NCBI RefSeq assembly: GCF_028453695.1
Contig: NC_135780.1
Location: forward strand, 3,534,001 to 3,598,000
DNA: 64,000 bases
Source of the DNA: Augochlora pura
Taxonomy: Eukaryota > Arthropoda > Insecta > Hymenoptera > Halictidae
Direction: 5' to 3'
Shown: in pieces, positions 47,956-60,720 of the stretch
How positions within the stretch are numbered: position 1 is the first letter of the stretch
Layout: each line of letters opens with the position of its first letter
Made by a program: the position numbers and the translations under genes
The notes under the pieces: model-generated
What the model saw: only the letters and a program-made list of their open reading frames with translations
The model's database searches: none
What the model was told of the DNA's origin: nothing

Positions 47956-49339
47956 TATAATATAATATTTCAAGTTGTATAGTATTGTTATAGATCCTTA
48001 AGCAAATTGCAAGGAGTGTATTTGAAAATAAATAAATAATAATATGATGAAAAAATATGTATGGTATTATATTTTATTAAATAATATAATACTGTGTTGT
48101 ATTATATTATATTATATTTTGTTATATTATGATACCATACAGTATTATACTAAATAATAAAATACAATGTAACATAAGAAAACAAATGAGCCGTTCCGCG
48201 CGTCGCTCCAGCGGTCTGCCGTATCAAAAGGGTTAAGAATCGAATAAAATCGCGTCCGACCGGTCGCGTCGTGGAAGAGGCCAACAAATAAGAACGTGAC
48301 AGCGCGGACAGCTCTCGAAGCGGAGCTGATCGGGTCGTGAGGAGAGCACGTGAACGGTCCGGCCGAGCTCGGAAAGGCGCGCGTGCCGCGGGAGAAGCGA
48401 TAGAGAGTAGGCGTAGAGGGCCGTAAATTCTCCCTTCGACGAGGGGTAGAAAGGATCCCGGGCGAGGTTGCCTTTTCGCGTGGATCGTGACCTTGCCACG
48501 TGGAGAGGCCCGGGTAGCATGGGTGGGAGGGGAAGGAGAGTGGGGGGTTCCCGAAGGACGATGGAACGTTAACCCGGAAGAACGGCACGAGTCTAATAAA
48601 GGGGAGCGTCGAGTTCGGCACCCTTCGACGAAGTCCCACCACCTCCGGGAACCGCTCTCCGTTTGCCACACGAAACGAGGTTAAGGCCTCACTGATAAGC
48701 ACCCGGCGCGACTCCGGGCGATCGCGTTACGTCCACGAATGTCCACCGACGTACGGCTCCCGGTCTGGCCCAGTTCAGGGTCTAATGAACTGTGCCTCTC
48801 GTAAAACGCGCCGTTTAGGATCGGCCATAAATTTTCCAGAGTAATTGGTAAACTTGTTGGGTAATTATCAAGAAACCCCTCGGTATCGGCCGAACGCGAC
48901 TCGATACGAAGGCCTAGATTACGGACGGACGTTTTGTTTAATATATTTCTTTCAAACACTTGTTGTGGATAGGTTATTTTTCCCATAAAATTTAAGAGAT
49001 GTACGAGTTTAAGTATTTTATTTTAATATGCCATGAGCATATTTCATATGCAAATACAGTTTTTAAAATAAATGTATGCTCGAAATATTGCTTCTTGTAT
49101 TTGTAAATGGAAATAAGGCATTCGCCTCGAATGATTCGCTTTAGTCAGAGAAGCGTCCGACGTATATATCGTGCAACCATGGAACTTCAACAGGTAACGT
49201 AGCTCGCAGCTATGCACAAGGTGTCTCACTTAGAATGTAGAACAAATCGAATTTCAAAATATTTTTGGAACGTGCACATTTTATTTTCTCTGTGTCGAAG
49301 ACGAGGAAAATAATTTTACACGACTTTGACAATGCAAGT
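47956..49339. other. Intergenic; GC-rich island 48180-48930
   Basis: Two overlapping minus frames of 185 and 173 residues span 48145-48702; both are Arg/Ser/Pro-rich without domains. At the left edge GATACGGCAGACCGC reads away from a TTAACCCTTTT (48226-48236, minus sense), possibly another TTAA-element end. Confidence 0.6.
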
Positions 49340-49570
49340 GATTTGTTATATATTTGTATATTTATATGTTTGTATATTTGTATATCTGTATTTTGTATAT
49401 TTGTATTTTATATTTTGTATTTTTGTATTTTGTATTTTTATATTTTGTATTTTTGTATATTTGTATTTTTGTATATTTGTATTTTGTAGTATTGTACATT
49501 TGTATTTTTGAATATTTATATATTTATGTGTTCATATATTTATCTACCTAAATATTTATACATTTATATT
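49340..49570. repeat. TTTGTATATTTGTATTT simple repeat
   Basis: Variable TTTGTAT/TTTTGTAT units; three overlapping plus-strand frames of Tyr/Ile/Phe/Cys are artefacts. Confidence 0.85.
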
Positions 49571-52500
49571 TATATTTCATAAAATCTTTGAAATATTCCG
49601 AATAATATCGCCAAATAATTTAGTAAGCTGTTACAACGTTCGTGTACCGAAATCAGTCATTTAAATCAGTGATTTAGCGAATCGAAAAGTGAAATAAATT
49701 CCGCGATGTTAAGCATAATCCACGCGGTGGTAACCCGGCATTTCTTTTAAAGCCATCGCGGAACAAGGGAGGTTCGTTGTTATCCGGGAATTATCGTGGA
49801 TTAAATCGTGAGGTGGCGAGCTGCCACTGACGTCTGTTCGGTCGAGCAGATTATTGGATTTTCGAAGTACACCGATGACTAACTTGAGAGCCGTTCTTGT
49901 AATCGTGATCTCGATCGATTCCGAGTAACCAGCGACATATCCATAGAGTTTACGCTTAGACGAACATTCATTCGTTCGCTGAAATAACAAAGAATACGAA
50001 ATAACACATTAAACAGTTCCATGAAAAAGAAGAATCACCGACAGTTTAATTATCGAACTTCTGATTATAGATTTCAAATGAACATAAGCATATTCAAAGA
50101 TCATTGATTATAAATATTAACTATAAGTACTTTCGTCTTCTTACATAATACAGAATTAGAAATACAAAATAGTGATTAACGTAACAACATATAGATATTA
50201 AATATTTATTTTCAAATCTTGTTTCCCTAAACTTACATTAGATGTCCGGGGATATGCGTATAATAATGTCGCATATTGCGCTCGCTAAAATAAATAAATA
50301 ACATTTATACATGATAAATTAGAAAACAAAATGAAACATTAAAATATCGACATTGGCGATACAAAATACATATTTACATAACTATTGAGTCGGCGAGAAA
50401 TAAATGACAACCAAAGATGCTTTCCACCTAATCCAATAAACACATACAATCCAACAAATATTGCAAATTTGACTATTATTTAAAAAAATAGTTTATTCAA
50501 CAAATTCCGTATTAGTACTTGATTATTTATCGACCGTTTGCTATTTAGTATTTGAAAAGCCTGGCCGGCCGATTCTGGGAGCAGCGTGGCGCTGTCTCGT
50601 GTAGACGAAGCCACGCCGAAGGTGATCGCGTCTCTCTCGTTCTCCTCGTCCTCACCCGAGCGCGAGCAAGAACAAAAAGAGGGAAAAGTACGAGGACAAA
50701 GTGCGTCGCGCCGCGTGCCCCGTAGGAGGAGCGCCGCACGAAGCGGAAAGAGCGGGCAACGCGAAGCCTCATTGAGGTCTACATCCGCCGCCTCGTTGTC
50801 TCGCGCATTGATAAGGGGGGAGGGTTTCTGTTGCAAGGGGGGATGCTGCTCGATCTCGAATGTGTCTGTGACCTCGCCGGGACCTTGAACGGGCTCCTTC
50901 GCCGAGGCATTGCGGCCGGGCCAGGGATTTTAAGGCCGATTCACACTTCGCTCCTCTGTTTGCCGGTGGCCGATGGCTCGGCGTTTGTCCGCAAGCCACC
51001 GCGCGCCTCCGCGCCGGGTTACCCTCGATCCCCGAAAAACGAGGCGTGAATGGAACTACAGGTTTTTTCATTAAAACGCCTGCTTCGTTCGGTCAACAGA
51101 CATCATGAGGCGTCCGGCACGTTTTCTCGCATCCTTCGCCCGATTTTTCGCCGTCCTTTCGCTGACCGTAGCGACGCAGAGTTTAGTCATTTGTAATACG
51201 ACCAGCCTGTTACTTTCTTAAAACTGGTATCAATGAATTTTATTTTGGGCGATAGAGAGACTGGTATACTAAATGGCTTTTTTTAATTTTTAAATTTGAA
51301 ACTTGTCATTTAGGTGGAATTGGAAGAAATTGGTCATCGCAGCGGTTTCGTCACAGTTTCTGATTCAATTTTTTAAGAAATATTCAGCTTTTTAGATATT
51401 AAATTTTTGATCTTATCGATTGTTATTTAAACAAGGAGAATGACTTTTTACAGTTGGATTGAATGACTTGGTTCTAAAAAAAATTCTAAGAAACCTTCAG
51501 CTCTTTATATCTCGAACTTATTGTCGCTGTTACATCAAAATAAAATACAGTGAATTAATTAAAAAATATAGAGTATAAATTGCATGAAAAATTTGACAAT
51601 TGCGAACAAAGTTCATATTCTTCCTTCTATTCTATTGAAACAATTCCACCAACCATAAGGGATGTTCCCATCCTAGATGACAGTATCTAAAAGACGAACA
51701 AGAATTTACACAATATATAAACGATTATAAATGTTCAACGAATCAATTTATAAATCTACAAAGAGAAGTACTACATGTAACAATTCTAAAAAAGCATATT
51801 TTCGTGTATTAATTAAGCCGTAAAATACGAGACGTACGAATGTACCGCGAAAAGGAATCGTGGACGTAAATTCGTCCCGCTCGAACAATTAATGCAATTG
51901 GAATCCATTGCTAAACCGGTGCTCGAGCAACACCATCTCGGAAGTAGAAAACATGTGGCGCGCAGCTTCCAGCGATCAGTCAACGCATACGTTCCCCGTA
52001 ATCCATAAATCTCGAAACGCGATGAAGGCGCGAGGATCCTCTCAGCGTCCGACTGAGTCAAAGCAAACGAAACGAAAGTTTCGGCCGGCTGGTGGGAAGA
52101 GAGGAAGGGAGCCGAGGGGAGAGGATAGAGAGAGAAAGAGAGAAAGAGAAAGAGAGAGAAAGAGAGAGAAAGAGAAAGAGAGAGAAAGAGAGAGAAAGAG
52201 AAAGAGAGAGAGAGGGAGAGAGGAGCGTGAAAAAATTCCTCGAGGATATTCGGACAAAGTGCTTTGTCTCGATCGCTGGCTGATTGTGAACTGTGCTTTA
52301 CGCGCCGGCCGCGCTTCGAAGGGGAGGAGGAGGGCTGAATGCTCGCGCGTCGTGGTGTTGAGACGTCCGTGAGGGCGTCCTGGAGGCTAAATCCCAGTCT
52401 GGGAATGTAGTACGTTTGCCCAGGGACAGCACACGCGGCCAGAGTGGCAGTCAAGGGTGGCCTCGAGTCGGGCGCGTCCGCTGGAACGATTCCTTTGAGA

Positions 52501-52784
52501 AGACAATGGCCGGCATCGGGCCAGCCGATAATTGAATTCCGAGTATGAACGAGCTTCGCGTGTCGCTCCATGGCGGCCCGCGAACGTCGCGCGTCCCCGT
52601 CGCCCTTTGCGACCCGGCCCTTCGAACCGCTTTCATCGGACCTGCGGAGCGATCTCCACGCGCGACAGATGGCCCAGACGCGTCCTTTCGGCTTGTTAGG
52701 GTGCGACCGATATGTTCGATCTTAATATATTGTCGATGAAACGCTGCGCGGCTAATTGTGAACAGAGTTGCTCGACGAGGGATC
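49571..52784. other. Intergenic; GC-rich islands at 49700-49990, 50560-51190 and 51830-52750
   Basis: AT-rich spacers lie between. The islands contain the 135-bp GA repeat and many overlapping frames with Arg/Ser bias. Nothing recognised. Confidence 0.7.
52088..52222 (+). repeat. GA-rich microsatellite, about 135 bp
   Basis: AGAGAGAAAGAG-type units. Opposite frames give Arg/Lys/Glu or Ser/Leu/Phe low-complexity peptides, including the artefactual 252-residue minus-strand frame. Confidence 0.9.
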
Positions 52785-53015
52785 TGATTAGTAATGATTA
52801 TGTCTGGTTAGTTGTTATAAATTATTATAGATTGGTTGTGATAAGTACAAGTATTATTGTCTAGTAAGTAATGATTATGATTCGTTAGTTATAAATTATT
52901 ATAGATTAGTTATAATAAGTACAAGTTATTGCCTAGTAAGTAATGATTATGATTCGTTAGTAATAAATTATTATAGATTGGTTATAATAAATACTAGTAT
53001 TATTGTCTGAAGAGG
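52785..53015. repeat. 72-77-bp tandem repeat, three units
   Basis: TAATGATTATGATTCGTTAG-type starts at 52792, 52869 and 52941, each followed by ATAAATTATTATAGATTGGTT. Confidence 0.85.
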
Positions 53016-53619
53016 TTAAATATTAATAATATAAAAATAGATCATTAATCTGTCTTAAAAGCAAAGGATGACGTTTCTTTCTAACAAATTGTACTTCATA
53101 CTCCATCAATCAATATATCCTTCATTATAATAAAAAAATAGAAGGTGTAAAAATTATGGTTAATTTAGAAATATTCTAGATTTTATTTATAAACAACGAA
53201 AACTGAAAGACTCATTTTAAAGCCTGAAATCTACCAACGATCAGTGATTTATGCATCGACAAGTTTTCACAAATTGCAATATTCGAATACCCGGCGAAGC
53301 AACGTTAATTAAAAATTAATAAAACGAGAACAGAGGCTTAAGTAACATTTCTTCTACGCCGCTGTTCGTTCAATTTTCCATTCGAGCGAAGGCGAAGCTT
53401 CCTGCCTGTGATAAACATCAATGGCGAAATCCTCCCCGTGAATTCCCAGCGTGGAATCAAGCATTCCCTATTTTTAAAAACATTCGCCGTGGAGAAAATA
53501 AAATGTCAACCCCCACCTGCAATTTTAATGTCATTTCACCGACACTTCGCTCTTTCTCGTCGATGAGGAACCATATTTATAATCGTTCTTGCTTAAACAG
53601 ATATTTCCTGCGACAGATA
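53016..53619. other. AT-rich intergenic sequence
   Basis: Slightly more balanced at 53290-53500. No gene seen. Confidence 0.75.
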
Positions 53620-53737
53620 CAAAATTTATTTATATATAAAACATTGTTAAGAGCTGTTAACTGTTGTATAAAATGGAAACACTATAGGTCTGGAAAAATA
53701 TTTTGGATTTAAAACGGCTCCGACTGCGAATGGTTAA
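53620..53737 (-). mobile_element. T1 MITE, reverse head fragment
   Basis: The right end AACGGCTCCGACTGCGAATGG followed by TTAA is a diverged T1 head in reverse orientation. Left of it lies a TATAAAATGGAAACAC segment shared with other copies. The tail half is missing. Confidence 0.6.
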
Positions 53738-56700
53738 AAACCCTATGAACCGATTAGGAGGAGGGAGAATTCAGCGAAACCGTCAGCGACGAAAAAGAAA
53801 ATGAAAAAGTCGCGGATTATGTCGGAAAGAGCCGACTTGTTAGAGCGAAAGGAATACGACGACGTGGACAAAGCAGCAGCCCCGTGGTCGCGAAACAATT
53901 CGCCATCGATTGGCGCCGAACGCTAACAAAAGAGCGCAACTTGCGGGAATCGGGCTTCCCGATAAAAGTTCACCGCCTGCACAAAGCAGTCCGCGTAACA
54001 ACGCGTGTCTTACCGTCGATACAGAGCTAGCCAGAAACGCGCGAGCGAGCCGCTGTTTCACGTCGAAGCCGAAAAACCGGGGGAAAACGCAAAAATCGTT
54101 CTAACGCGATTCACGATACAAAAGTATTGCGCGTCGAATCCTTATTGGTGAAACGATTCTTGTTAGAAGGTTCTCTTATCACAGCTTGTATCTACAAAAC
54201 AATTCGTTGGCAAAACAGAATTTTCTGTTTATAATTTGTATTAATTTTTAAGGAAACCGTGCTGTTACGAGCAATGTGTATTATTATTATTATGGAGTAA
54301 ATTCTGTAGCACAGAATCTGCTGTGAGTTTATGCGTTAATTAATCAATGAAATTTGTTAAAAGGTGTGATTGAAAATCTAAAAATTCTCTTGAGAAAGTT
54401 GTAGTAATTAAAGTGTAAGTATTTCTGTATATTGTTACAAGTGGATTTCTGTGCAAAATAAAAATTGATCAAGATGAGTAAGTGAGTTTGATGAATATGT
54501 GTTTTGGCTTTCAATAGTTCTATAAATATAGCTTAAATATAAATAAGTAATGTGAATCTAAATATAACTGAATATATTTAAATATAATTAATAAAGTATA
54601 TGATAGAAACATAAAATAGACATAATAAAATATAATAAATAAAATAAGTAAAGTGTATCATAAAAAAATATAATAAATATAACAAGTAAAGTATATTATA
54701 CAAAAATATAACAAACATAGTAATAATAATAAAAATAAGTATACTGTAACGTTTTGTTATTCGGAAAATGTTATTAAAACTTTTATGGGACGCCGGCAAG
54801 CTTGTTCCACCGCGTAGCCATAAAGCGCCGCAGCAAGAAACCGAAAAGGGTGCTTGCGAACGTGTAATTTTAATCACGAAATATTTGTCACCGCTTTCGT
54901 TCGGTTTTTGCCACGGAGCTGGCCGTGGAGGTGTACGAAGAGAAGCGACGCTAACAACCCGACACATTAGGGTAATTCTATCGTTCCATCAGGATGATTC
55001 TGACGTCCGCGACGCCCACGCGCGGCCACCAGCCGCCCCATCCCATCGGGCGGAGGTGCGCGTGGCAGCTTCACACCGGGATGCACCGTATAATGCGACG
55101 GTAGCGTGGCGATCGTGTCGAGGAAGGGAGAGGAGCTGATCTCTCTCTCTCTCTGCTCGCTGAAGGGGAGAGTTCACCATAGGACACGGAGAGGTGAGAC
55201 AGGTTGCGTGGCAACCGACGCCCACGAGATGCCACGCGCCGCCATCTTCGTTCAGGAATTCGGTGCTGGCCGGCGCGCAGCAGCCCCCGGCATCTCCCAT
55301 CGCCCTCGTCATCCACCGTCCCACTTCGCACGCGACGCCACCCTCGCGCCACCGCCGACCCCGTGCAACCCCGTGCGACCCCGTGCGACCCCGTGCAACC
55401 CCGCCGGTCCAATTATGCAACCGCGGCGCGCTCGTGCATCCCATAATCCACTGTAATTCACCTGTTTGCGTAACAGTGTCTCGAACAGATTTCATTTCTC
55501 ACTCGACGTCGAACGCTACTTTTTATACGTTTCCAAATATTTTACCGGGATTTGGAAAATTTGTCAGCTTCGTTTTTTAATAAAACAGTAGATCGAGCAA
55601 AGACGCGTCGCTGTTTTCTTGCGTGCTCTAATAATGCGCCTTTTTAACGCTGTTTTCGCTACCGTGGATAAAGTTAAATTCTATGCGTTCCCTCTTGTTC
55701 ATTTCACCTGTCTCCGAACCCTCTCCTTTAACCCTTAGCACTAGGAAGAGCTTTTTGATATTTATTTATTGGTTGCTCGGTGGAAATTTCGTCCAAATTG
55801 ATGCTGTGTTAGATAAAGTTGAATTGAATTTGGGAATCGTTACACTGCTGTGGAATTGTATAGGGATTAATTAATTAAAAAGGTGGCATTTTCATAGAGT
55901 ATTTTAAATGATAATAATTTAGGTTAAAGGATTAATATCGTGGCGAACTAGGATCGTTATTGCCGGCAGGTATACTAAATATGGAAGTTAGGTGACTCTT
56001 TCGATAAAAATTCGATCTTTGTCGATATTTATGATATTTAACCATATTTCGTGGTAGACTGTGAATATTCATGAAAAATACTAATTTTCGATGTTTAACG
56101 CAAACAATCACATTAAAATTTCTTTGCATGCTGACTGAAATGAAAAGTTATTTTCCATTACAATTTCTATAACATAATATAAACGCTATTCGAAATCCAC
56201 TTTCCTTGCATTTCCACTCTATTAATAGTACACTAAATCACATAAAAATCGTAATAAATCATAGCTATCATAAATAGCACAAATTAACCCCATATACACA
56301 AGACTGAACCCTGCCAAAATTAATCGTCTATAATATACAATCTTATATGATTTAAATTACAATGTTTCTAACTTAAATTATAGCTACTATTTTGTTTCAT
56401 GAATGCATAAAATAAACGCATCATTTGTATCACGGCTATTAATATTCCTAGAGAAAGATAAGTGGAGTTCTACTTGAAAACAGTTTCACTACGGTTAAAT
56501 TCGTCCGGGATGTTTACCGATATTTTTGCAGTACTAGGCTTCCTTCGGTACGTTGTCGCGTGGGAGTGTGTGACGCAGGTCCGCGCGCACGCACACGGTG
56601 TGCCTGTCGATGGGAACGATGATGGAACAGTATCGAGCAGCAGCGAATCAAACAGTAGAACGCGACAGCGTTAGGAATTTCGAGAATGGAGAAATTCTGT

Positions 56701-56789
56701 ATATTTGTCCACACTTTTGCTTCCTCGTTCACTTTCTATAAATTTTGATATACATATATATCATATATTGGTGCCAATAAATTTCCACT
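53738..56789. other. Intergenic; islands at 53750-54110 and 54780-55490
   Basis: 54590-54750 is AATATAATAAATAT-type simple sequence. The second island carries the decamer repeat; its frames (up to 168 residues) are products of CpG-rich sequence. TTAACCCTTAGCACTAGG at 55728 resembles a TTAA-element end without a partner. Confidence 0.65.
55370..55405. repeat. 10-bp tandem repeat ACCCCGTGCR
   Basis: Four consecutive decamers ACCCCGTGCA/ACCCCGTGCG in a CpG-rich island. Confidence 0.85.
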
Positions 56790-56965
56790 TCGTTAAAACG
56801 AATTTTATATTTTTATATGGATATATTTTTATATTAATATACTTTTGTATTGACATATTTTTATATTGATATATTTTTATATTGATATATTTCTATATTC
56901 ATATATTTTTGTATTGATATACTTTTATATTGACATATTTTTATATTGATATATTTTCGTATCTG
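56790..56965. repeat. TTGATATATTTTTATA repeat, 18-20 bp
   Basis: About eight units of TATTGATATATTTTTATA. Confidence 0.85.
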
Positions 56966-58884
56966 TCCTATAATCTCTTTTTCCATTAATTCTTCTCTCC
57001 CAGTATTATTTTCAATATTTTCTAGTAATAAAGCTGACTCTTTATTAAATTGTACGTAAAATAACGCATTTTTAATACTTACTATTTATATTGCATCTTT
57101 TTTGCTAAGTATCTGTCCCACGCGGATCTGTTTTACGTGAATGAAAATCGCGTAAATAGAGTTTATAAATATAAAAGGAAGAGTATTGCAAATAAAAATA
57201 CGTATCAGGTTGTGTTTTATTAAAATATATATATATTAAATCGCATTTAAAATTGCATTTTATAAAACTGTATACCAAGTTGTATAATAACAACTATTTT
57301 ATAAAAATATATAAAAATACATAGTAAGTTTTAGAAATATATATTTATTTGACATAGAGTTTAATAAGAACATAATTATGAGAAATCATTCGGCAATCAA
57401 TTCAGTCAATTTTATTTGGTATATTAATATTTATTATATTTAACATGTAATAATTATACATATACTTTTTTTTCTCTTGCTAAATCCTGAGATTTGAAAA
57501 GTTGCACAAATAATATCTATAAAAAAACTGCCGCGTGAATTGAGAAAGGGTTACATGTTACTTACCCGATGGAATTCCGCCGTTTAATAAATGGCTCTCC
57601 TAATTGCGGCCGTTCCGAAGCGAGAGCTTCTTGCCGCCGCAGCGAAGGGAAGAAACGATTATCCGCGACTCATTCCCACGATCTCCTCCGGGCCCTTTCA
57701 ATCGCACCTATGCCCGCTACAAAAGTTCACCCCCGACAAATCGTAAAACAAAAATAGGCACCCTTGAACCGCGGTGTAGAACCGTGAAACAATTAATTGC
57801 GGCGACTTTGTTTTCGAGGACAAAGGAGCCCCGGGAAGTTCTTGCGAGAGGACTCGAAACGCTACGCGAGCGTTGCTATACGCCGGTCGCCGGGCATCCT
57901 ATACGAACACCACTTTCGTTTCGCTTTCGGTTTTTCTCGTTCCCTCTTTTTCGTACTCTTACTTATCGTCTCTCGATTTCTGTTGCCGGCCCGCGAATAG
58001 AAATTCGTTCGCAGCCTGCGGTGAAAACCGGCGGACACCTCCAAGGCTGGATCAAATTGTCCTCTACGATCGACCGCTTTTTGTCGCACTCTGTGCATTC
58101 GCGCGACGACGCTTCTCGCCGCGAATCGATTCTTTTTTAATTCCACCGAAAATTATGTTTGCAGATATTTCGATGAATTTGAAAAATATTATTATTGCCT
58201 CCTCTCTATGATTTTGTTATTTTTTTCGGATCATTTGTTGTTTAAGTGATTTTAGATTTCCTTTCGGGCAACTGTTAGAGCTGATGATTCTATTTTCGTC
58301 TTCCGTAAATTAAATCATAATCGAAATAAAATTGTATCTGATCGTATACAAAAAATGAAAAAATCTGATCCTAATAAGGACAAATAAGTGGTAATCAACG
58401 TAGCATGAATGACGCAGCACTAGACGCGATAATTAAAAATATGTAGCACAAGAGAGTGAACGTCTTGCTTTCAAAATTAGTGTTTAAACTTCTACAGCCC
58501 GAAATTTTGATATTTGATACTATCATATATTTTAGTACATTTTTTATCAAATTTTAGTATATTTTAAATCAAAGTCAAATGAATTTTTTAATTTCTCTAT
58601 ATTGAAAGGAAAAATGGCTCTCCATAATTTTGTATATCGTAAGCATCGTATCTCTGGCTAAAAAGCAAAAAGATCAGTTCAACCGTACGATTCTCCGACT
58701 ATGACTTTCTTACGACGTTAACTATAACTGCAACGAGTATCGAACGACCACCGAAGAATAGACGAACGGATTGTTGAATCGGTGCTCGTCGCGAGCCTGG
58801 ACGGCCGTGATCGAACAGCATCCAATTCGAGGGAGCATATCTCGGGTTCGCATAAATAATAGACAAGGTGTATATATATTTTTT
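56966..58884. other. Intergenic sequence downstream of E75; island 57540-58140
   Basis: The island supports a 178-residue plus frame (57604-58140) of ordinary composition but no recognisable domain, and competing frames overlap it. It contains the second GGCACCCTTGAACCGCG. The rest is AT-rich. Confidence 0.6.
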
Positions 58885-58906
58885 CTGTATAATTCACCAG
58901 ACAATG

Positions 58907-58912
58907 TTTATT
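58907..58912 (-). terminator. Candidate distal poly(A) signal AATAAA
   Basis: AATAAA on the minus strand in the context CTGAATAAACATTG, 78 bp beyond the first signal. Beyond it the sequence soon becomes the AT-rich desert type, which makes it a plausible end of the E75 transcript. Confidence 0.4.
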
Positions 58913-58984
58913 CAGACGACCTCACAACTCCCAAGCGTACAAAATGTCGTGCTCACTGGGCAATATGCGGGGCTGCGTGTATTT

Positions 58985-58990
58985 TTTATT
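58985..58990 (-). terminator. Candidate proximal poly(A) signal AATAAA
   Basis: A canonical AATAAA reads on the minus strand inside a T-rich plus-strand run. It lies about 3.45 kb past the E75 stop, and I saw no AATAAA between it and the stop. Cleavage would be expected 10-30 nt lower in coordinate. Confidence 0.4.
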
Positions 58991-59241
58991 TTTTTGTTGT
59001 ATCCTTTGCAATGTAATAGAGTACACTTTCGGTATTTTGTATTTTTTCTCTTTCATCGATATTATTACGATTTTGTTGTCTGCCTTTGTTTCTCATTGTT
59101 CCACCAGAAACAACAGCTGCTTGTAATCCTCCTTCTTAATGGATAGAGAAATATATCATACTTTATGTATCGTTTACTATAATAATCATTATGTGTAGTT
59201 TATGCATAACAAGTATTACGAATATCAACGCTAGTTCGATT

Positions 59242-59273
59242 TGGGGCTGGGGAGGGGGGAGGGCAGGGTGGGA
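59242..59273 (+). other. G-quadruplex candidate near the 3' end of E75
   Basis: At least five runs of three or more G occur within about 32 bases on the plus strand, which is the template strand of E75. It sits about 330 bp before the distal poly(A) candidate. Quadruplex formation is inferred from the sequence pattern. Confidence 0.5.
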
Positions 59274-59581
59274 GGAGAAGGATAGGAGGACAGGTCAACG
59301 GTGGATTGTACGTTGGACGGGGCTTGGGGTGGAAAAGAGGGTGTTTCTGGACTCGGGAGTACGTCGTTCCCGTCTCGGCGAAGAGTGGCGAGAACGTCGG
59401 CGGAGAGGAAACAAAAAACAAACAGGAAATGAAAAACAAAAACGTCGGTCTCGAATCACGTATGCATGTGGGACTGTGGAGGGCGACGAATACGAGAACA
59501 TCGCGTTTCCTTGCGTGTAATAGGCGTGTCCGTGTATGTGTGTGTTTTTCTTTTTGTATAGACGTGGAACGTAGAGGGTCG

Positions 59582-59602
59582 CGCGTGTGTGTGTGTGTGT
59601 GT
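59582..59602 (+). repeat. TG microsatellite (CA in mRNA)
   Basis: A run of nine to ten GT units. Shorter TG runs lie at 59531-59545 and 59750-59774. Confidence 0.85.
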
Positions 59603-59973
59603 TTTTCTTCGGGGTGATTCGATCGGTTTTGCGGAGGAGCTGATTTGGGGAGAGGCGTCGGGTACACGCGCGCGGAACACGTGCCCCGCGACTTTCCTCG
59701 AGCTCAGGCCGAGTGTCTGTAGGCGATCAGAGGGGATGGAGCAGCTAGCCGTGTGCGTGTGTGTGTTTGTGTGACAAAAGGATCGGGAGGGTGGTCCCGG
59801 GTGCTCGAGGTGCCCGGGACCGCGGAGAGGGGGCGGGGTTCGGACAGCGGCGAGGAGTTCTACGCGTGTTCGGGGTGCGAAACGAGTCGCGGTAAGAGAA
59901 CGGTGATACACAGAGCGTAAAGGGAATGACTTTTCTTTTTCTCGAGTACAATAAATATACAGAGCGTGTATGC

Positions 59974-59975
<2 letters not shown>

Positions 59976-60011
<36 letters not shown>

Positions 60012-60032
60012 ATCTCTCTCTCTCTCTCTTTC
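59976..60032 (+). repeat. CT microsatellite in the E75 3' UTR
   Basis: (TC)n of about 28 units with two TTT interruptions, flanked by short TG repeats. Confidence 0.9.
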
Positions 60033-60551
60033 TGTGTGTTTGTATATGTTTGTGTTCCACTACAACAAGAGTTTAGTTTGTTCCGCGGGCTTTTGCGTGT
60101 TTCCGTTCGGGTTTTCCGGCAGAGCCGCGCTCAAAAAACTAGCGAGAGACGGCTCCTAAGCTTTGCCCAAGCATCGACCGATTCAGCTGTGTGTCGTTTT
60201 CGTTTGCGATTAGGATTGCATTGTTTTAACCTTGCCCTACACGATATTTTTATATTTTGTCTTCCATCGATTGGATTCTCGGCTCGCTGGTTTCATGATG
60301 CTCACGCGTCTTTACTTCGTCTTTCTATTTATCTTCGCACGTGTCATCTCTGTGTGTGTGTATATAGATGTGTGTGTCCCGTGTACATGTACGACGCGTG
60401 TAAAGACGTGTGTAACATTTTTCGTGTGTGAGTGTATTCTTTTACTTTTTCCTGCGTTTCTCTGCTGTATCTATCAGGGGCAAAAGGGGGGCGGGGCGAG
60501 CGTCTCAATAACACGTCGGCGGCGGCCCGCCGCGTATATTTCGCTGTTTCA

Positions 60552-60600
60552 CCTCTTTCTCTCTCACTCTCTCTCTCTCGCACTCTCTTTATCTCTCTTT
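60552..60600 (+). repeat. CT microsatellite in the E75 3' UTR
   Basis: (CT)n with CA and TTTAT interruptions. Confidence 0.85.
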
Positions 60601-60662
60601 CACGAAAGCAACAAAACTCGTCCAAACTCGCGGCTCCTACGACTTAGCCTTACGAAATTTAC

Positions 60663-60670
60663 TATTTACA
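60663..60670 (-). promoter_or_regulatory. Pumilio-type recognition element (UGUAAAUA) in the E75 3' UTR
   Basis: The minus strand reads TGTAAATA, a full match to the UGUANAUA consensus of PUF proteins. By chance about 0.2 matches would be expected in 3.5 kb, so function is only suggested. Confidence 0.3.
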
Positions 60671-60720
60671 CTGCGCCGTATGCCGGATCTCTACCGAAAA
60701 GTTGCACGCGACTTCTCTGC

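Noticed and set aside
48226..48238. AAAAGGGTTAA as another T1 end
   Set aside because: The adjoining sequence does not match T1 or T2; possibly another family, with no partner end found.
48145..48702. 185- and 173-residue overlapping minus frames
   Set aside because: Two long frames in the same GC-rich DNA with no recognisable domain; the C-terminus runs into simple repeat.
51813..52571. 252-residue minus-strand open frame
   Set aside because: Its centre is a Ser/Leu/Phe run made by the GA microsatellite; the flanks match no known protein.
55728..55950. TTAACCCTTAGCACTAGG as a T1/T2 copy
   Set aside because: Only the first bases resemble the family ends; the interior and right end do not match.
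57604..58140. 178-residue plus-strand frame
   Set aside because: Composition is ordinary but no motif is recognised, and overlapping frames on both strands are equally open. Worth a protein search.
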